A stretch of DNA of 64,000 nt from Arabidopsis thaliana (Eukaryota > Streptophyta > Magnoliopsida > Brassicales > Brassicaceae). Position numbers and translations under genes: made by a program. The stretch is taken from contig NC_003071.7 of assembly GCF_000001735.4 (NCBI RefSeq), forward strand, positions 2,305,001 to 2,369,000. Direction: 5' to 3'. Below the pieces are notes generated by a model, which saw only the letters and a program-made list of their open reading frames with translations, did no database searches and was not told the origin of the DNA. Every line of letters starts with the position of its first letter. Positions within the stretch are counted from its first letter, which is position 1. Shown here piece by piece: positions 1 through 11,600 of this stretch.

Positions 1-1
1 G

Positions 2-1914
2 AATAAAAGCTGGAAGTGGGCTAACTCTGAATTGATTGAAATTCAGAAAGAACCAGGAATGTTTACTCTTGCTCAAACAGAGTTTCACAATAACGAAGAA
101 GTTGAGAACGAAACCTCAGAAGAAATAGAAGAAAATGAAGCAGAGGACTCAACTAATAAAGACGCAGAAGACGGTCTTGATGAACCAAGTGTTCCTGAAC
201 CCAATCACAGCGATGATGTACCAGTCTTTACACGCTCAGGAAGACAGGTCATAAAACCGGCACACTTAAATGATTATGTGTTGTTGGCTGAAATTGAGGG
301 TGAACGACTTCTGCTTCTGATTAATGATGAACCCTGGGATTTTAAGGAAGCAAATAAATACAGAGAATGGCGTGATGCGTGTGATGAAGAGATCAAGTCA
401 ATAATAAAAAACAGAACATGGAGCTTAGTCTCTCTACCCGTCGGTATCAAACCAATAGGGCTGAAGTGGGTGTTCAAGATAAAGAGAAACTCTGATGGGA
501 ACATAACTAAACACAAAGCAAGACTCGTTGCAAAGGGTTATGTGCAAAAACATGTTGTAGACTTTGATGAAGTGTTCGCTCCAGTGGCTCGCATTGAGAC
601 AGTTCGATTCATCATCGCTCTTGCTGCATCTAATGGGTGGGAAGTGCATCATCTAGACGTCAAGACTGCATTCCTACATGGCGAATTAAAGGAGAATGTT
701 TATGTCACCCAACCGGAGGGCTTTGTTACAAAGGGAAGTGAAGAGAAGGTCTACAAGCTGCATAAGGCTCTCTATGGTTTGCGCCAAGCTCCACGTGCAT
801 GGAACATTAAGCTCAATGAGATTCTTTAGAAGTTGTTATTCGAAAGGTGCTCTAAAGAACCTTCTCTGTATCGGAAACAAGAGGGTAAGCATCTTCTTAT
901 AGTTGCAGTCTATGTGGATGATCTACTTGTCACAGGTTCTAGTCCAAAACTGATAGATGACTTCAAGAAAGGAATGTCAAAGAACTTCGAAATGAGCGAT
1001 TTGGGAAGGCTCACATATTATCTTGGCATTGAGGTCACACAAGAAGAAGACGGGATCATCTTAAAACAAGAAAGATATGCTAAAAAGATCCTTGAAGAAG
1101 CTGGAATTAATGAGTGTAAATCAATTCTTGTTCCTATGAATTCTGGTCTAGAACTATCAAAAGCACTTGATGAGAAGAGCATTGATGGACAACAATATCG
1201 GAGAAGTATTGGTTGCCTAAGGTACTTACTACACACAAGGCCAGATCTCTCTTACTCCGTTGGTGTCTTAAGCAGGTATATGCAAGATCCCAGAGAATCT
1301 CACGGAGCCGCCTTGAAGCAAGTCCTGAGGTACCTTCAGGGAACTACGGGTTACGGTCTTGTATTTAAGAAAGGCGATAAGACTGGATTAGTTGGTTACA
1401 GTGACGCTAGCCATAGTGTAGACGCGGACGATGGTAAGAGTACCGGAGGGCATGTGTTTTACCTAAATGAGTGTCCTATTAGTTGGTGCTCACAGAAACA
1501 ACAAGTTGTAGCTCTCTCATCTTGTGAAGCCGAGTTTATGGCAGCTACAGAGGCAGCCAAGTAAGCCATTTGGCTTCAAGACCTGCTTGCTGAAGTTATT
1601 GGAACACCATGTGAGAGAGTTACATTACGAGTTGACAACAAATCCGCGATTGCACTCACAAAGAACCCAGTTTTCCATGGAAGAAGCAAGCACATTCATC
1701 GCAAGTATCATTTCATAAGAGAGTGTGTAGAGAATGGTCAAGTCTCGGTAGAACATGTTCCCGGAGTCAAGCAAAGAGCGAATATACTAACCAAGGCACT
1801 CGCGAAGATCAAGTTCAAGGATATGAGAGATCTCATTGGAGTTCAAGACTTGTCAAATGAAGACTTCAAGCTTAAAAGAGTGAATGTTGGAGTAAGCTTG
1901 AAGATAATGACTTA
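2..1914 (+). pseudogene. Ty1/copia polyprotein, 3' part (dead, cut by window edge)
   Basis: The reading frame enters from the left edge and gives the tail of the integrase region, then a copia-type reverse transcriptase (RVT_2) and RNase H. Seen: LARLVAKGYVQ-like fingers, the LYGLRQAPRAW block, the catalytic YVDD (bases 911-922), and the RNase H blocks around SDASHS and SSCEAEFMAA, ending with the usual H-I-H-R-K-Y-H-F-I-R-E segment. Two in-frame stops interrupt it (TAG at 827-829, TAA at 1562-1564), with no frameshift between them, so the frame is otherwise continuous to about 1914. An intact element would encode a replication polyprotein; this copy cannot. The few lesions suggest moderate age. 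The 5' half lies outside the window. Confidence 0.93.
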
Positions 1915-2230
1915 AGTTATAAGTTATTTATATATAGGATTAGATTAAATCTTAAGGAGATATCTTAGGAGTTAAGTTAGGAGTTATCTAACCCTAATCC
2001 TATTGTTATTTGGTTTTAAATCTCTATATATATGAGTCCCAAAGTTGTGGTGAACCATATGAGTTTTAGAGTGATTAAGACTTTGAGATTGTTTAGGTTT
2101 GAGTTATTTCCTAAGCTCAATAAGAGAGTAATTCTTATATATCTTTGAGTTCTTAATCTTCTTTGAAACTAGAAGGATGAAATTGGGAATGCTTGAAAAG
2201 GATTATGGAAAAAATAATCCATCAACTTCT
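1885..2230 (+). repeat. Probable 3' LTR of the copia element
   Basis: A TGTTGGAGTAAGC start directly overlaps the end of the polyprotein frame, as in many plant copia elements. A TATA-like run (CTCTATATATATGAG) near 2022 and a T-rich stretch follow. The 5' LTR is outside the window, so the right border is not fixed. It must stop before the hAT-derived sequence near 2262. Confidence 0.45.
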
Positions 2231-2261
2231 AAGTTGAAAAAAGAGAGCTTAGAGAGATACT

Positions 2262-3385
2262 GGTAATGCTCTACACAGATTATCAAGCTAAGTCGCGAAC
2301 ACGTTCTTTAGGTGTCACAACAACTCCAACTCCATATGACTTAGTTTCTGAGTCTCCACTTGATGATGATTTCGATAATGTAGGTACTACTCTCTTTACT
2401 ATACTATAATTTTATAAGCAATATTTTGTTATAACTAACTTGATGTGAATCTTCAGGATCTCTTTGAACTTGAAAAAAGTATCGGAGTTGGTGTGAGAAG
2501 CACAAAGACACATTTGGGTATTTATTTAGATGAGCCAAAATTAGAGATGAAGTATTTTTCGATTTGGATATTTTGAGCTATTGGAAAAAACCATCATACA
2601 CTTGGTTATTTAGCATCTATATGGTACGAGAAGTGCTGGGTATCCCCATCACTACCGTAGCTTCGGAATCTGCGTTCACTCTTTGATCTCGAGTGTTGAC
2701 TCCATATAGAAACCGACTACTTCCAAGGAATGTACAAGCTCTAGTTTGCACTCGTAATTGGTTACGAGGATCTGAAGATCATAAAGATAATACTCTGTTT
2801 TAACTAATTATATAATTAAGTGAATTTTTAACTAATAATGAAATCTTTAAATTGTAGGTACCATCGAAGTCAACGATGAAATTGGTAATGAAGATGGTAG
2901 AAATGTAGGGAGTACTTCAGCAGTGGAGGGTTCAAGGTACAGAGATTCAAGCGTTCGGTCAAACAATGATGATTTGGAAATCTAGACGTAATGTTTTATA
3001 TTTTGTTATTCATGATTTGGAAATCACTCTTAAATGTTTTGGTCTTTTGGACGTGATAGTTTCATACTTTCATTTTTCACGTATGTTTCATATTTTTTTT
3101 TGTTTTCTTGATAATACTTTTAATATCTTAGAGATGTATTATATTTTGGACTTAATCAATTCTCAAATGCTTCATATTTCAGTTATCAATTCTAAAACAA
3201 AATTAAATCTCAAAATATGGTCAAAAGAAAAAATCAGGTAAAACTTTTTTCAGATGGGCCTAAACGGGCTTTTAAAAGTTTGACAGGCTTAAACGGGTAT
3301 AAAGTAAACGGGCTTCAAAAAAGTTGTTAAACGGTTGCGGACCTAAACGGGTCCGTGCCTTAACGGGCCGGGTAGCCCATATTAA
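2262..3385 (+). mobile_element. Decayed hAT-superfamily transposon, C-terminal transposase half
   Basis: Bases 2555-2805 read, with interruptions, as the hAT dimerisation region: a tryptophan-containing LSYW block, then [27 protein letters not shown], and a [11 protein letters not shown] end. At least one in-frame stop lies between the SAF and RVLTPYR blocks, and the LSYW region is shifted. Upstream (2262-2360) a serine/threonine-rich linker appears, with a probable intron before 2458. The 3' terminal part (3250-3385) has repeated AAACGGGC/ACGGGCC motifs, typical of hAT subterminal DNA. It abuts the copia LTR, so one element probably inserted in or next to the other. No clear 5' terminal repeat is visible. 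Confidence 0.8.
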
Positions 3386-3650
3386 CAATACTACGTATTA
3401 AACAAAATAAAAGTATAGAAAACCAACTCAAGAACCTATTACAATGATTTGAATATTGGAAATTAGTGTTATTTAGAATTCTTGTTATTATAAAGTTTAT
3501 TTCAAAACATACTTTGGCAATTTTGAAACAAAATTATACCAAAATTATAATGGTATATTTTTTGGGTTCAACTATAATGAAGGTTTTTTTTTACGGCTAT
3601 ACAAAGATGTCCCACCACCCTATTCTGATGCACATAGTCATCTAATAAAT

Positions 3651-4784
3651 CTAATAAGGAGATTGACTGAAACTTGGGAAGAACCATCGAGCATCAGAGA
3701 AATCATTGGAGGAGGAAACACAATATGGCAAAGGTTCACTCTCTTGGGTTGTAAGATCAAAGATAAATATATGGTCTAGATGTTTTCTACCATAATCAAA
3801 CCCACTAATATAAATTGAGTTTCTCTTGAGCCCGGGGATGTCTTTGGCAACAATAGTAATACCCATATCTAAGATCAATGCCTCATCGCCCAAAGACTCG
3901 ATTCTTTCCCAACGACGCTTGATATAGTTCATCTTGTAGATGCGAAAGAGCCATCTTTTGGACTTTTGCACTACACTAGCTACCTTCAAGAGTTCTCCAG
4001 ATGTTGTTAGTGCAATGTTTAGCCTCGTGTCAATATACTCTTTCACATATAACTCTTCGTCAGTTCTTCTATCCGGAAGGAAGTCTTGAAAAACAAAGTC
4101 AAATGGAATATAATTTTCAAAAACACCATGTGGATCCTCTCTAGACAAACGCCAAATACTTAAAGTAGAATCATTAAAATGTACGTAAAGTTTTTGAGTC
4201 TTGTGTTCGTAAACAATTTGTTCTACGGATAGTTCTTCGTTCATAGAGAAAACTTGTTGCCACGTGTGATTCCCTTTCTTGGCGTAGACTAAAGAGTTTT
4301 TTATCTTCCACACAACTATATAATCTTTTGTTTTCTCGTCTATCCAAAGACATGCTACACTAGATTCCAACCTTGGTAGATCAAACTTTGTACGTGGTAG
4401 ATCAATCTTCTCACCGGTTAAGGGATTCAAAATGTTGAGATTACAGAGACGATCCATCATTAGGATCCAACTACCGTAAGTAGCTAGACAATTACTCAGC
4501 ATAAAGCCAACACCAAGATCTTTGGTTTTGTAAAGACTATCTCTATCATCTGGAACAAACAACACACAACTATTGTTGTTGTTGTTATTGACGTTGTTTC
4601 GAGGGAATAAAATTAGCCATGGAATCTGATTTTGTGTTGGGACGCAGTGTCTCGAAGCAGAGTGCCACGATGAACAAACTGATCTAGTTCGATTAAGATC
4701 CGAGAAACTCAATAGTTCGAAAACACATCGCAACACGTCTGGACAAAGCTCTGACCAACTAGCTTTCTTATTTGTTTCGATCAT
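3651..4784 (-). CDS. F-box protein with DUF295 (KIB-type) C-terminal domain
   Basis: Single-exon gene of 377 codons. Residues about 10-50 form an F-box (SELCPDVLRCVFELLSFSDL, then RTRSVCSSWHSAS), the module that docks SKP1 of SCF ubiquitin ligases. The rest is the DUF295 fold, with its usual LFP, NPLTGEKIDLP and GRKHLDHIFIFDL blocks. Residues about 66-71 are a run of asparagines encoded by a GTT/AAC repeat (4572-4590), a likely length-variable site. Frame, start and stop are all intact. Position and type fit Arabidopsis At2g05970; that is from memory. The substrate is unknown. DUF295 genes are a large, rapidly duplicating Brassicaceae family, and a broken copy of this one lies 3 kb to the right. 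Confidence 0.88.
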   Translation of the reverse strand: MIETNKKASWSELCPDVLRCVFELLSFSDLNRTRSVCSSWHSASRHCVPTQNQIPWLILFPRNNVNNNNNNSCVLFVPDDRDSLYKTKDLGVGFMLSNCLATYGSWILMMDRLCNLNILNPLTGEKIDLPRTKFDLPRLESSVACLWIDEKTKDYIVVWKIKNSLVYAKKGNHTWQQVFSMNEELSVEQIVYEHKTQKLYVHFNDSTLSIWRLSREDPHGVFENYIPFDFVFQDFLPDRRTDEELYVKEYIDTRLNIALTTSGELLKVASVVQKSKRWLFRIYKMNYIKRRWERIESLGDEALILDMGITIVAKDIPGLKRNSIYISGFDYGRKHLDHIFIFDLTTQESEPLPYCVSSSNDFSDARWFFPSFSQSPY

Positions 4785-6479
4785 TGATCAGAAATGTTTT
4801 TGAAATTTTGTTGGACATAAAGAGACACACAAAAGAGGTGTTTATGTTTACAATTTTGTTGAAATCATTGGGATTGCATATTTATAGAGCCAAAGCAAGT
4901 TATAGTTAAAATCTTAAACATCAATATATAAATTAATCAATTGAATAATGAGTGATTGTATATTATTTAGATTTATTTTGTATAAATTCTATGTTCAATA
5001 ACCATTATATTTGGGTATGATTTAATGTATAACAAGTTTGGTATATATATATCATATAAGTCATACTTTGAAAAGGGTTACTAAATTTAATAGTTATAAT
5101 TATTTTTTAAGTTTAATGATTAGTTAATAATGATTGATATATAAATTAAAAATTTAATGTATGTTTATTTTAATAACACATGTTCAAAATGAAAGTAATA
5201 TATTTATGCATAAAGCAATGTACTCCTCTTATTTTATGTTTTTGACATCAAAAGGTAATCATTTTAGATAATGTTATGTTTTGTAAAACTATAAGTGATT
5301 GTTGAACATAGAAAATTGGGTATATAGATGGAGTAACACATTTAATAGTGTTTAATGGATTGGATAACAGAATGGAAAATAGTTTTAAGATGACACATGT
5401 GCATGCTAATTTTGAGATTTATTCGACAACCAAAGGTCTTTATTTTCATGATGAAAAAACTATATGGTCACAACAGGTAATTTTAGAGGAAACATTCTAG
5501 AGAAAAAAACAATTCTACCTCTACATGCATTGGTTAGAGAAATAAAATAAGAAAATTATCAAAGAAAATTTTCTCCACTAAATAGCGAAGAAAAAATTGA
5601 AAATTAATTTCTTCTATTTATTTTACTAATTTTATTTTACCTTAATTTTTTTTAGACAACTATTTGTACCATAAGATTACTAAGGTTATGATTGGTGAAA
5701 CTTGAGCTTAAAAGTGTTAGAATAATGTAGATTAATTAAGAATGAAGAAAAATAAAAGGTTTAGAGTAATGAGAGTAAAAGAAATAAATTAATTTATTTT
5801 ATTGTAATTTACTCTCAGTTCATGTACACAAAGAAGGAAGACTTTTCATCTTTGGACAATATTATATAAGACAAAACACTTTTTGGACAATATATTTTAA
5901 TATGGATTGAATTTATTTTCCTTTCATTTTCACATGCTTGGAAGAAAACTAAGATAAATGAACTAAAACAACTTTTCTCTTTCATTTTTAATCTAACAAG
6001 ATTTTTTAGTCACAGCTTAAAATATATTGGCAATAAGTAAAAAAGATTCTAAGTATTTTTTTTACTGAAATTTGCTCTGACTCTAATTTTAACAAAAATA
6101 ACTAAAATGACTCCTCTTGGCAATGGTTAACTAGAATGACTCCAATTTTAAGTAAAAAGACCTGTTGACCTTAATCAACCTTAATACCATATTTTAAGAA
6201 GAAAAAAAACGAATTATGAATTAAAAAATTAAAAAATATCAATGAAGAAGATCCCGAAAAAACTGGATCTTGTTAATATTAAAAATTATAAATTTAGAAT
6301 ATAAATTGAAAAATATAAATTAAGATTATATTTAAAATTATAAATTAAGAATATAAAATCACAAAAGGACGCGCAATCAAAAGATCGTGTAAAATAAGGA
6401 AAAATCGAAAATTTTGATTTTAAAAGAATATACTCTTTATTGTCAATTTAATGCATTAAACATCAAATATGGAAATAAA
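4785..6479. other. AT-rich spacer, F-box gene promoter side
   Basis: No gene is supported here. The first about 750 bases (to about 5550) are the 5' flank of the minus-strand F-box gene and are duplicated, with divergence, next to its pseudogene at 7870-8440. The remainder is AT-rich with no recognisable coding segment or element end. Confidence 0.6.
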
Positions 6480-7235
6480 TTAAACAAATCTACTGTAAGC
6501 AATTATAAGTCTGTCGTAAACCAATGTAATCAAACCGGTTTACCCATGCTCTCAAACCGAGAAACATTTTTAGTTGATCAACATTTTGGTTTTACTTGGG
6601 ACTAGATGATAAGAATATAATAACGAGATGTTTCAAATTTTGAAAAACAAATCTATCAACAAAAAGTCTATCATCACTTAAAAGATTATTCTAGTAATAA
6701 ACATATCTTGCATAACATTACATGATTAAATCTATTATGCTTAGGATCAGAAAAACAAAACTGTCATTAGTAAAAACAAATCTGTTGTCACTATGATATT
6801 GTCTAGTAATTTATTTTTTAAAAGAAAATCTGCTGTAAAACGACGGATTTACCAACAAGATAATAAAATCTGTCATTACATATAACAACTCTGTCATAAT
6901 TAAATTTCTTTTTCTTTTGTTGAATAAAATGTGGCAACACGAGAGTTTTAATTGTGAAATAATAAATCTGTTACCAAAACAGAAAAACTCTCCTATTTTC
7001 TAAACAAATATGTCACAGACTTTTTTATATATCTATAAATTTTAATAATTATTTAAAAGTCTGTAGAGTCTACCGAAAACAAATCTGTCGCGAAAAAATA
7101 ATTTGTGAAAATCCAAAAATCTGTAATAACTAAAACTAAATAATTATGTGGTATAAAAAAGTCTGCCTAACAAAAATTATGGTGGATCAACAAATCTGTC
7201 GTACACAATAAATCCGACACAACAGGATGCACAGA
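6480..7235. repeat. Cluster of degenerate AAATCTGTC motifs, CACTA subterminal-like
   Basis: More than fifteen imperfect copies of A(A/C)AATCTGTC or AAGTCTGTC occur in about 750 bases (for example near 6508, 6649, 6776, 6865, 6886, 6963, 7078, 7117, 7190), with a few in the opposite orientation (CGACGGATTT at 6841-6850, ACAGATTT near 7230). Such arrays of short motifs in both orientations are the hallmark of CACTA (En/Spm) transposon ends, where transposase subunits bind. No CACTA terminal inverted repeat or transposase is visible, so this is a remnant at best. Confidence 0.4.
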
Positions 7236-7519
7236 TTTATCAAACTCGACCAAAATACCGGAGTGGCAGTTTCGTAAATAAAATTGATTTTTTGCCATGC
7301 TAGAATTAAATAGTAATGGCATTCGTGTAATATTATTTTTCCTTACAAAACAAATAAAGGACATTTTAGACCAAAATATTACTCATATAACTCATATTTT
7401 TAGTATATCATTTTAGTAATTAAACCTAAAATATGGGTTTCCCTAGTAAATTTCCTTTTTTTAAGTTACGTTGTTAAATTGTATTAAAAGCTTCACATAA
7501 ATAGGTCAAATATCTAAGT

Positions 7520-8440
7520 AGGTCAAACAGTATAAGTGGTAAATCAATTCTTTCACCGGTAAAATGATTTAAAATATTAGAATTTTAGACGATCCATTCT
7601 TAAGGACAAATCGTGAGATAATCTATACTAGATCGAACCTTAGTGTCAAATTTCTATCAAAGTAAAACCTTGGTAAATCAAACTCTATAAATGATATATC
7701 AATTCTCTCGCTATCTAAATGATTAAAAATATTGAGATTACAGACGGTCCATCGTTAGAAGCTAGCTACCATAAGTAGTTAGACAACTACTACGTGAAAC
7801 ACATCGAAGCACGTCTTGACAAAGCTCTGAATAATTAGCTTCCTTTTTTATTTTGCTCAATAATCATTTGTTTTCACAATTTTGTTGGAAAGAAAGAGAG
7901 CCGCAAAACCATTGTTGTTTTTAATTTTTTTGATGAAATATACAATATTTATAAAGCCAAAGCAAATTCCAATCTTTTAAAAGTAATTCTTAAACTTAAA
8001 TATATAATTTAACCATTGAATGATTACATTTTTTCCAATGATTTCATATATATATATTTTTGGGAAGGTAACTAAACTTAATAGTTATAGTTATTTTGTA
8101 AGTTTGATTATTAGTTAATGATGATTGATGAATAAGTAATTTTAATGACACATGTTTAAATTAAAATTACATATTTATACCATGAAAAAGGTACTCTTCT
8201 GTTAACAAAGAAAATGTACTCTTATGGTTTTGACATCAATAGATAAATTTTCTCTTTGTCCCAAACTTTACATGGTAAACTATATAGAATTTTTAAACAT
8301 AAAAATATAGGAGATATTGATGGAATAACACATTTATGATGTTTAATTGATTTGATACGAAAAGCGACAATATGCAAATATCATTTTCACTAAGAGGAAA
8401 CATTATAGAGAAACGAAACAATATTTTCCACTCGTACATG
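7520..8440 (-). pseudogene. Broken tandem duplicate of the DUF295 F-box gene with 5' flank
   Basis: Two stretches match the intact F-box gene. A short one (7520-7605) and a longer one (about 7667-7870) both correspond to parent bases about 4370-4500; the longer one then jumps to the parent's first exon bases about 4719-4784, so about 220 bases are deleted. The start codon is still present (ATG on the minus strand at 7865-7867) but the frame stops after about ten codons (MIIEQNKKGS, then TAA). Similarity continues through about 600 bases of 5' flank (for example GTTTTTGACATCAA-type and GAGGAAACATT blocks), so a genomic duplication rather than retroposition made it. Confidence 0.75.
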
Positions 8441-8679
8441 GCTAATAGAAAATCCAACTACTAAGTCCATATGCTTGGTACATAGTTGCGTAATTGTATA
8501 CATACATTTAATAATGAACGTAGTTAATACCAATTAGTCTCTATACTGTTGGGTACAAAATTATATCTAATTTTTTTTGTCAAAGATTCAAAAAAGTCCT
8601 TATTATTATTGCACAAGAGATGTTTCATGGACTGCGGACGAACTCATATTACAAAGAAAAGTATATGACAATTAAAACA

Positions 8680-8696
8680 GACATGAGTAAAGCTTA
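8680..8696. repeat. Left target-site duplication of LINE-1
   Basis: GACATGAGTAAAGCTTA, identical to 13271-13287. It is followed at once by the T run that is the poly(A) tail of the minus-strand LINE. One more base matches on each side, so the duplication could be 17-19 bp. Confidence 0.95.
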
Positions 8697-11600
8697 TTTT
8701 TTTTTTTTTTTTTGAAAGAATGTAAAATTATATTCAACCAAAAAAAGACTGTTTTTACAATGAATGCTTCATGAGTTTAGAGAAATTCAAAATTGTCAAA
8801 GAGATTGAAAACGAGATCTTCCTAGCATAGTTTTATCAGTGAACTTAGCAAGTTTCGCAGCAGGGATAGCAGTTTCCCCGTGTCGCCTGCAGTTACGTTC
8901 TCTCCAAAGACTATGGATCGAAGCTTGGAAGGCATAGCGAAGAGTGAAGACGTGTAGATATGGTCTAGACGAATCAAGAAGATGTGGGGTGATGAGATTC
9001 CAATTCAAGATGTTCCTGCCATTAAGGAGACCTTTTGTTAAAGAGAACCAAACGTGAGAGGAGTAGGGACACGAGAAGAAGAGGTGGTCCCTCGTCTCCA
9101 ACTCCTCACCACAGAACACACAATCATACCGAGCCCCTGAGTTCCATTTGCAGATTTTGTCACTCGTCGTAAGCCGATTGTGAAACGCAAGCCAAGTGAC
9201 AAAAGAGTATTTCGGGGTAGAGGCAGAAAACCAGACCCCTCGATACCAATCGCAACGTAGGCTTATGGATCTAATTTGTTGCCAAGTTTTTGATGAGGAG
9301 AAAGAACTCTTGAAGGTATCTTCCTTTTGTTTCCAAAGTGAGCGATCGCCATCTGTGCTTCTATCTTGTCTAGCCAGCTCAATTTGGCTCTTAATTTGAT
9401 TTAGAAAATCTGCTCTGTGACGCTTTCTTCTATGAGTATTCATCACCTCAGCAACTGTCGCATTATTTGGAATTCCCAAATCTATTGTTCCCCGAGACCC
9501 CATGTGTTGATGCAGTCTACCAAGCGGACACCAATGATCATGCCAAAACGAAGTGAAAGTTCCTGAACGGACCTCCATTCGGTGAAACAAACGAGCTTTA
9601 TCTCTCTGTTTTAGAATTTTTCTCCACAGCCAGGAACCTAACCCCGTGTTCTCCTTGACAGACCAAAACGTTTCTTTGCGTATCAAATGTTTGTTAACCC
9701 ATTTTACCCACAGAGAGTCCCTAGCCGACAATATTCTCCAAATGAGTTTCAGCAAACTAACTTCATTCGCCTCCTTTAGTGGCTTTAGTCCCAAGCCTCC
9801 TTCCTCCTTCAGCTTACACACCTCCGACCAAGCAATTTTTGCTTTCTTAGTATTTAGATCTGGCCCAGACCACAGAAAAGCTGAAAACATCTTCTCTATC
9901 TCCTGAAGACAAGCTTTTGGTAACCGAAAAACAGAGAGCCAAAAGTTTGTAATACTAGATAGAACTGACTTGATCAATTGTAATCTACCCGCAAAAGACA
10001 AAAACCGGTTGGTCCAGGAGGTTATTCGTGCTCTTATCTTCTCCACGAGAGGGAGATAATCCGACTGCGTCATTCTCTTGGTGAGTAATGGCAAACCGAG
10101 ATATTTAACCGGTAAGGTACCTAACTCAAAGGGAAATTGTTGAAGAATTGAAGTTTTGGCATTAGGAGATATCCCTGCCATGAAGATTGTTGATTTCTCT
10201 AGACTAATCTTTAACCATGACATGGCAGCAAACTTCTCAAAAATTGCAAGAGTTCCCTGTATGGATTTAGAAGTACCATCTGAGAACACCATTATATCAT
10301 CAGCGAAACACAAATGTGTGAGATTCATGTTACGACAGCGGGGATGATAGCTAATCTTTTTTTCCACAGCAGCCTTATCAAGCATACAAGAGAGGACATT
10401 CATACAGATGACGTAGAGATACGGTGATAAAGAACAGCCCTGTCGAAGACCCCTTTCACTACGGAAAAATCCTGAAAGTTCCCCATTTACTTGTACCGAA
10501 AAAGAAGCAGTACCAATGCAAAGCTCAATCCAATGAATAAACATTTCCGGTAAGTGAATAGCCTTGAGAACGTTGATCAGAAAAGGCCACTGCACAAAGT
10601 CAAAAGCTTTCGATATATCAATCTTAAGAGCACTCCTACTAGAGATTGATTCCTTATGGTAGTCTTTTACTAGTTCAGAAGCTAACAACAGATTCTCCAT
10701 CATCAAGCGGTCTTTAATGAAAGCAGATTGGTTTGGTGCAATAGATGCAGGGAGAATTTCTTTGAGCCGGTTAGCCATAAGCTTTGAGACTATCTTGTAT
10801 AAAACGTTGCAGCAAGAAATAGGGCGATAATCTTTCATTCCACTCACTTCATGCTTCTTGGATATTAAAGCTAGAATCGTGGTGTTTATTCCTTTTGGCA
10901 AGAACCCCTTCAAGAAGAAAGACTGAATAGCTATAACCAAGTCTCTTCCCAAAACCGGCCACGCAGTCTTGAAAAATTCAACTGTATAGCCATCTGGACC
11001 CGGAGATTTATGCTGCGGCATAGAGAATAACACCTTCTTGATTTCATCCTCAGTGACTTCTCATTAGTTTTTCATGATCCACGGTGGAGCTTCGATAGGT
11101 TAATATATTTTGGATTTCAGCGACACTTGAACCCTCGAAATCCTCTGGCTTAGCCTGTAGGAAGGATTTAAAAAACCGCACTGCTTCCTCCTTGATATCA
11201 TCATGACTCGTGCACACTCTACCATCTGTACACTGAATTTCACGGATTGAGTTCATGGCTACTCTGGCCTTTACACTATTGTGGAAATACTTGTTGTTCT
11301 TGTCCCCAACATCTAACCAATGCAACTTAGACTTTTGCTGCAAATAACCTTCCTCCAAATCTGCCAGAGAGTTCCAATGAGTATGAGCTTGAGTTTCTTC
11401 TGCAATTGCTTGAGAGGAAGCTGTTTCCAGAGTTTTTTGCTACTTCTCACATAAGGATGTGTAAGCTTCAGCCACTCTTACAGACAGATTATGGAGTGTA
11501 CTTCGACCAAGTGACTTTAAAATAGGCTTGAGACCCTTTAGCTTTTTGGAAAAACGAAACATTGCAGAGGTAGGATGAAAAAGTGCAAGTGTACCATCCC

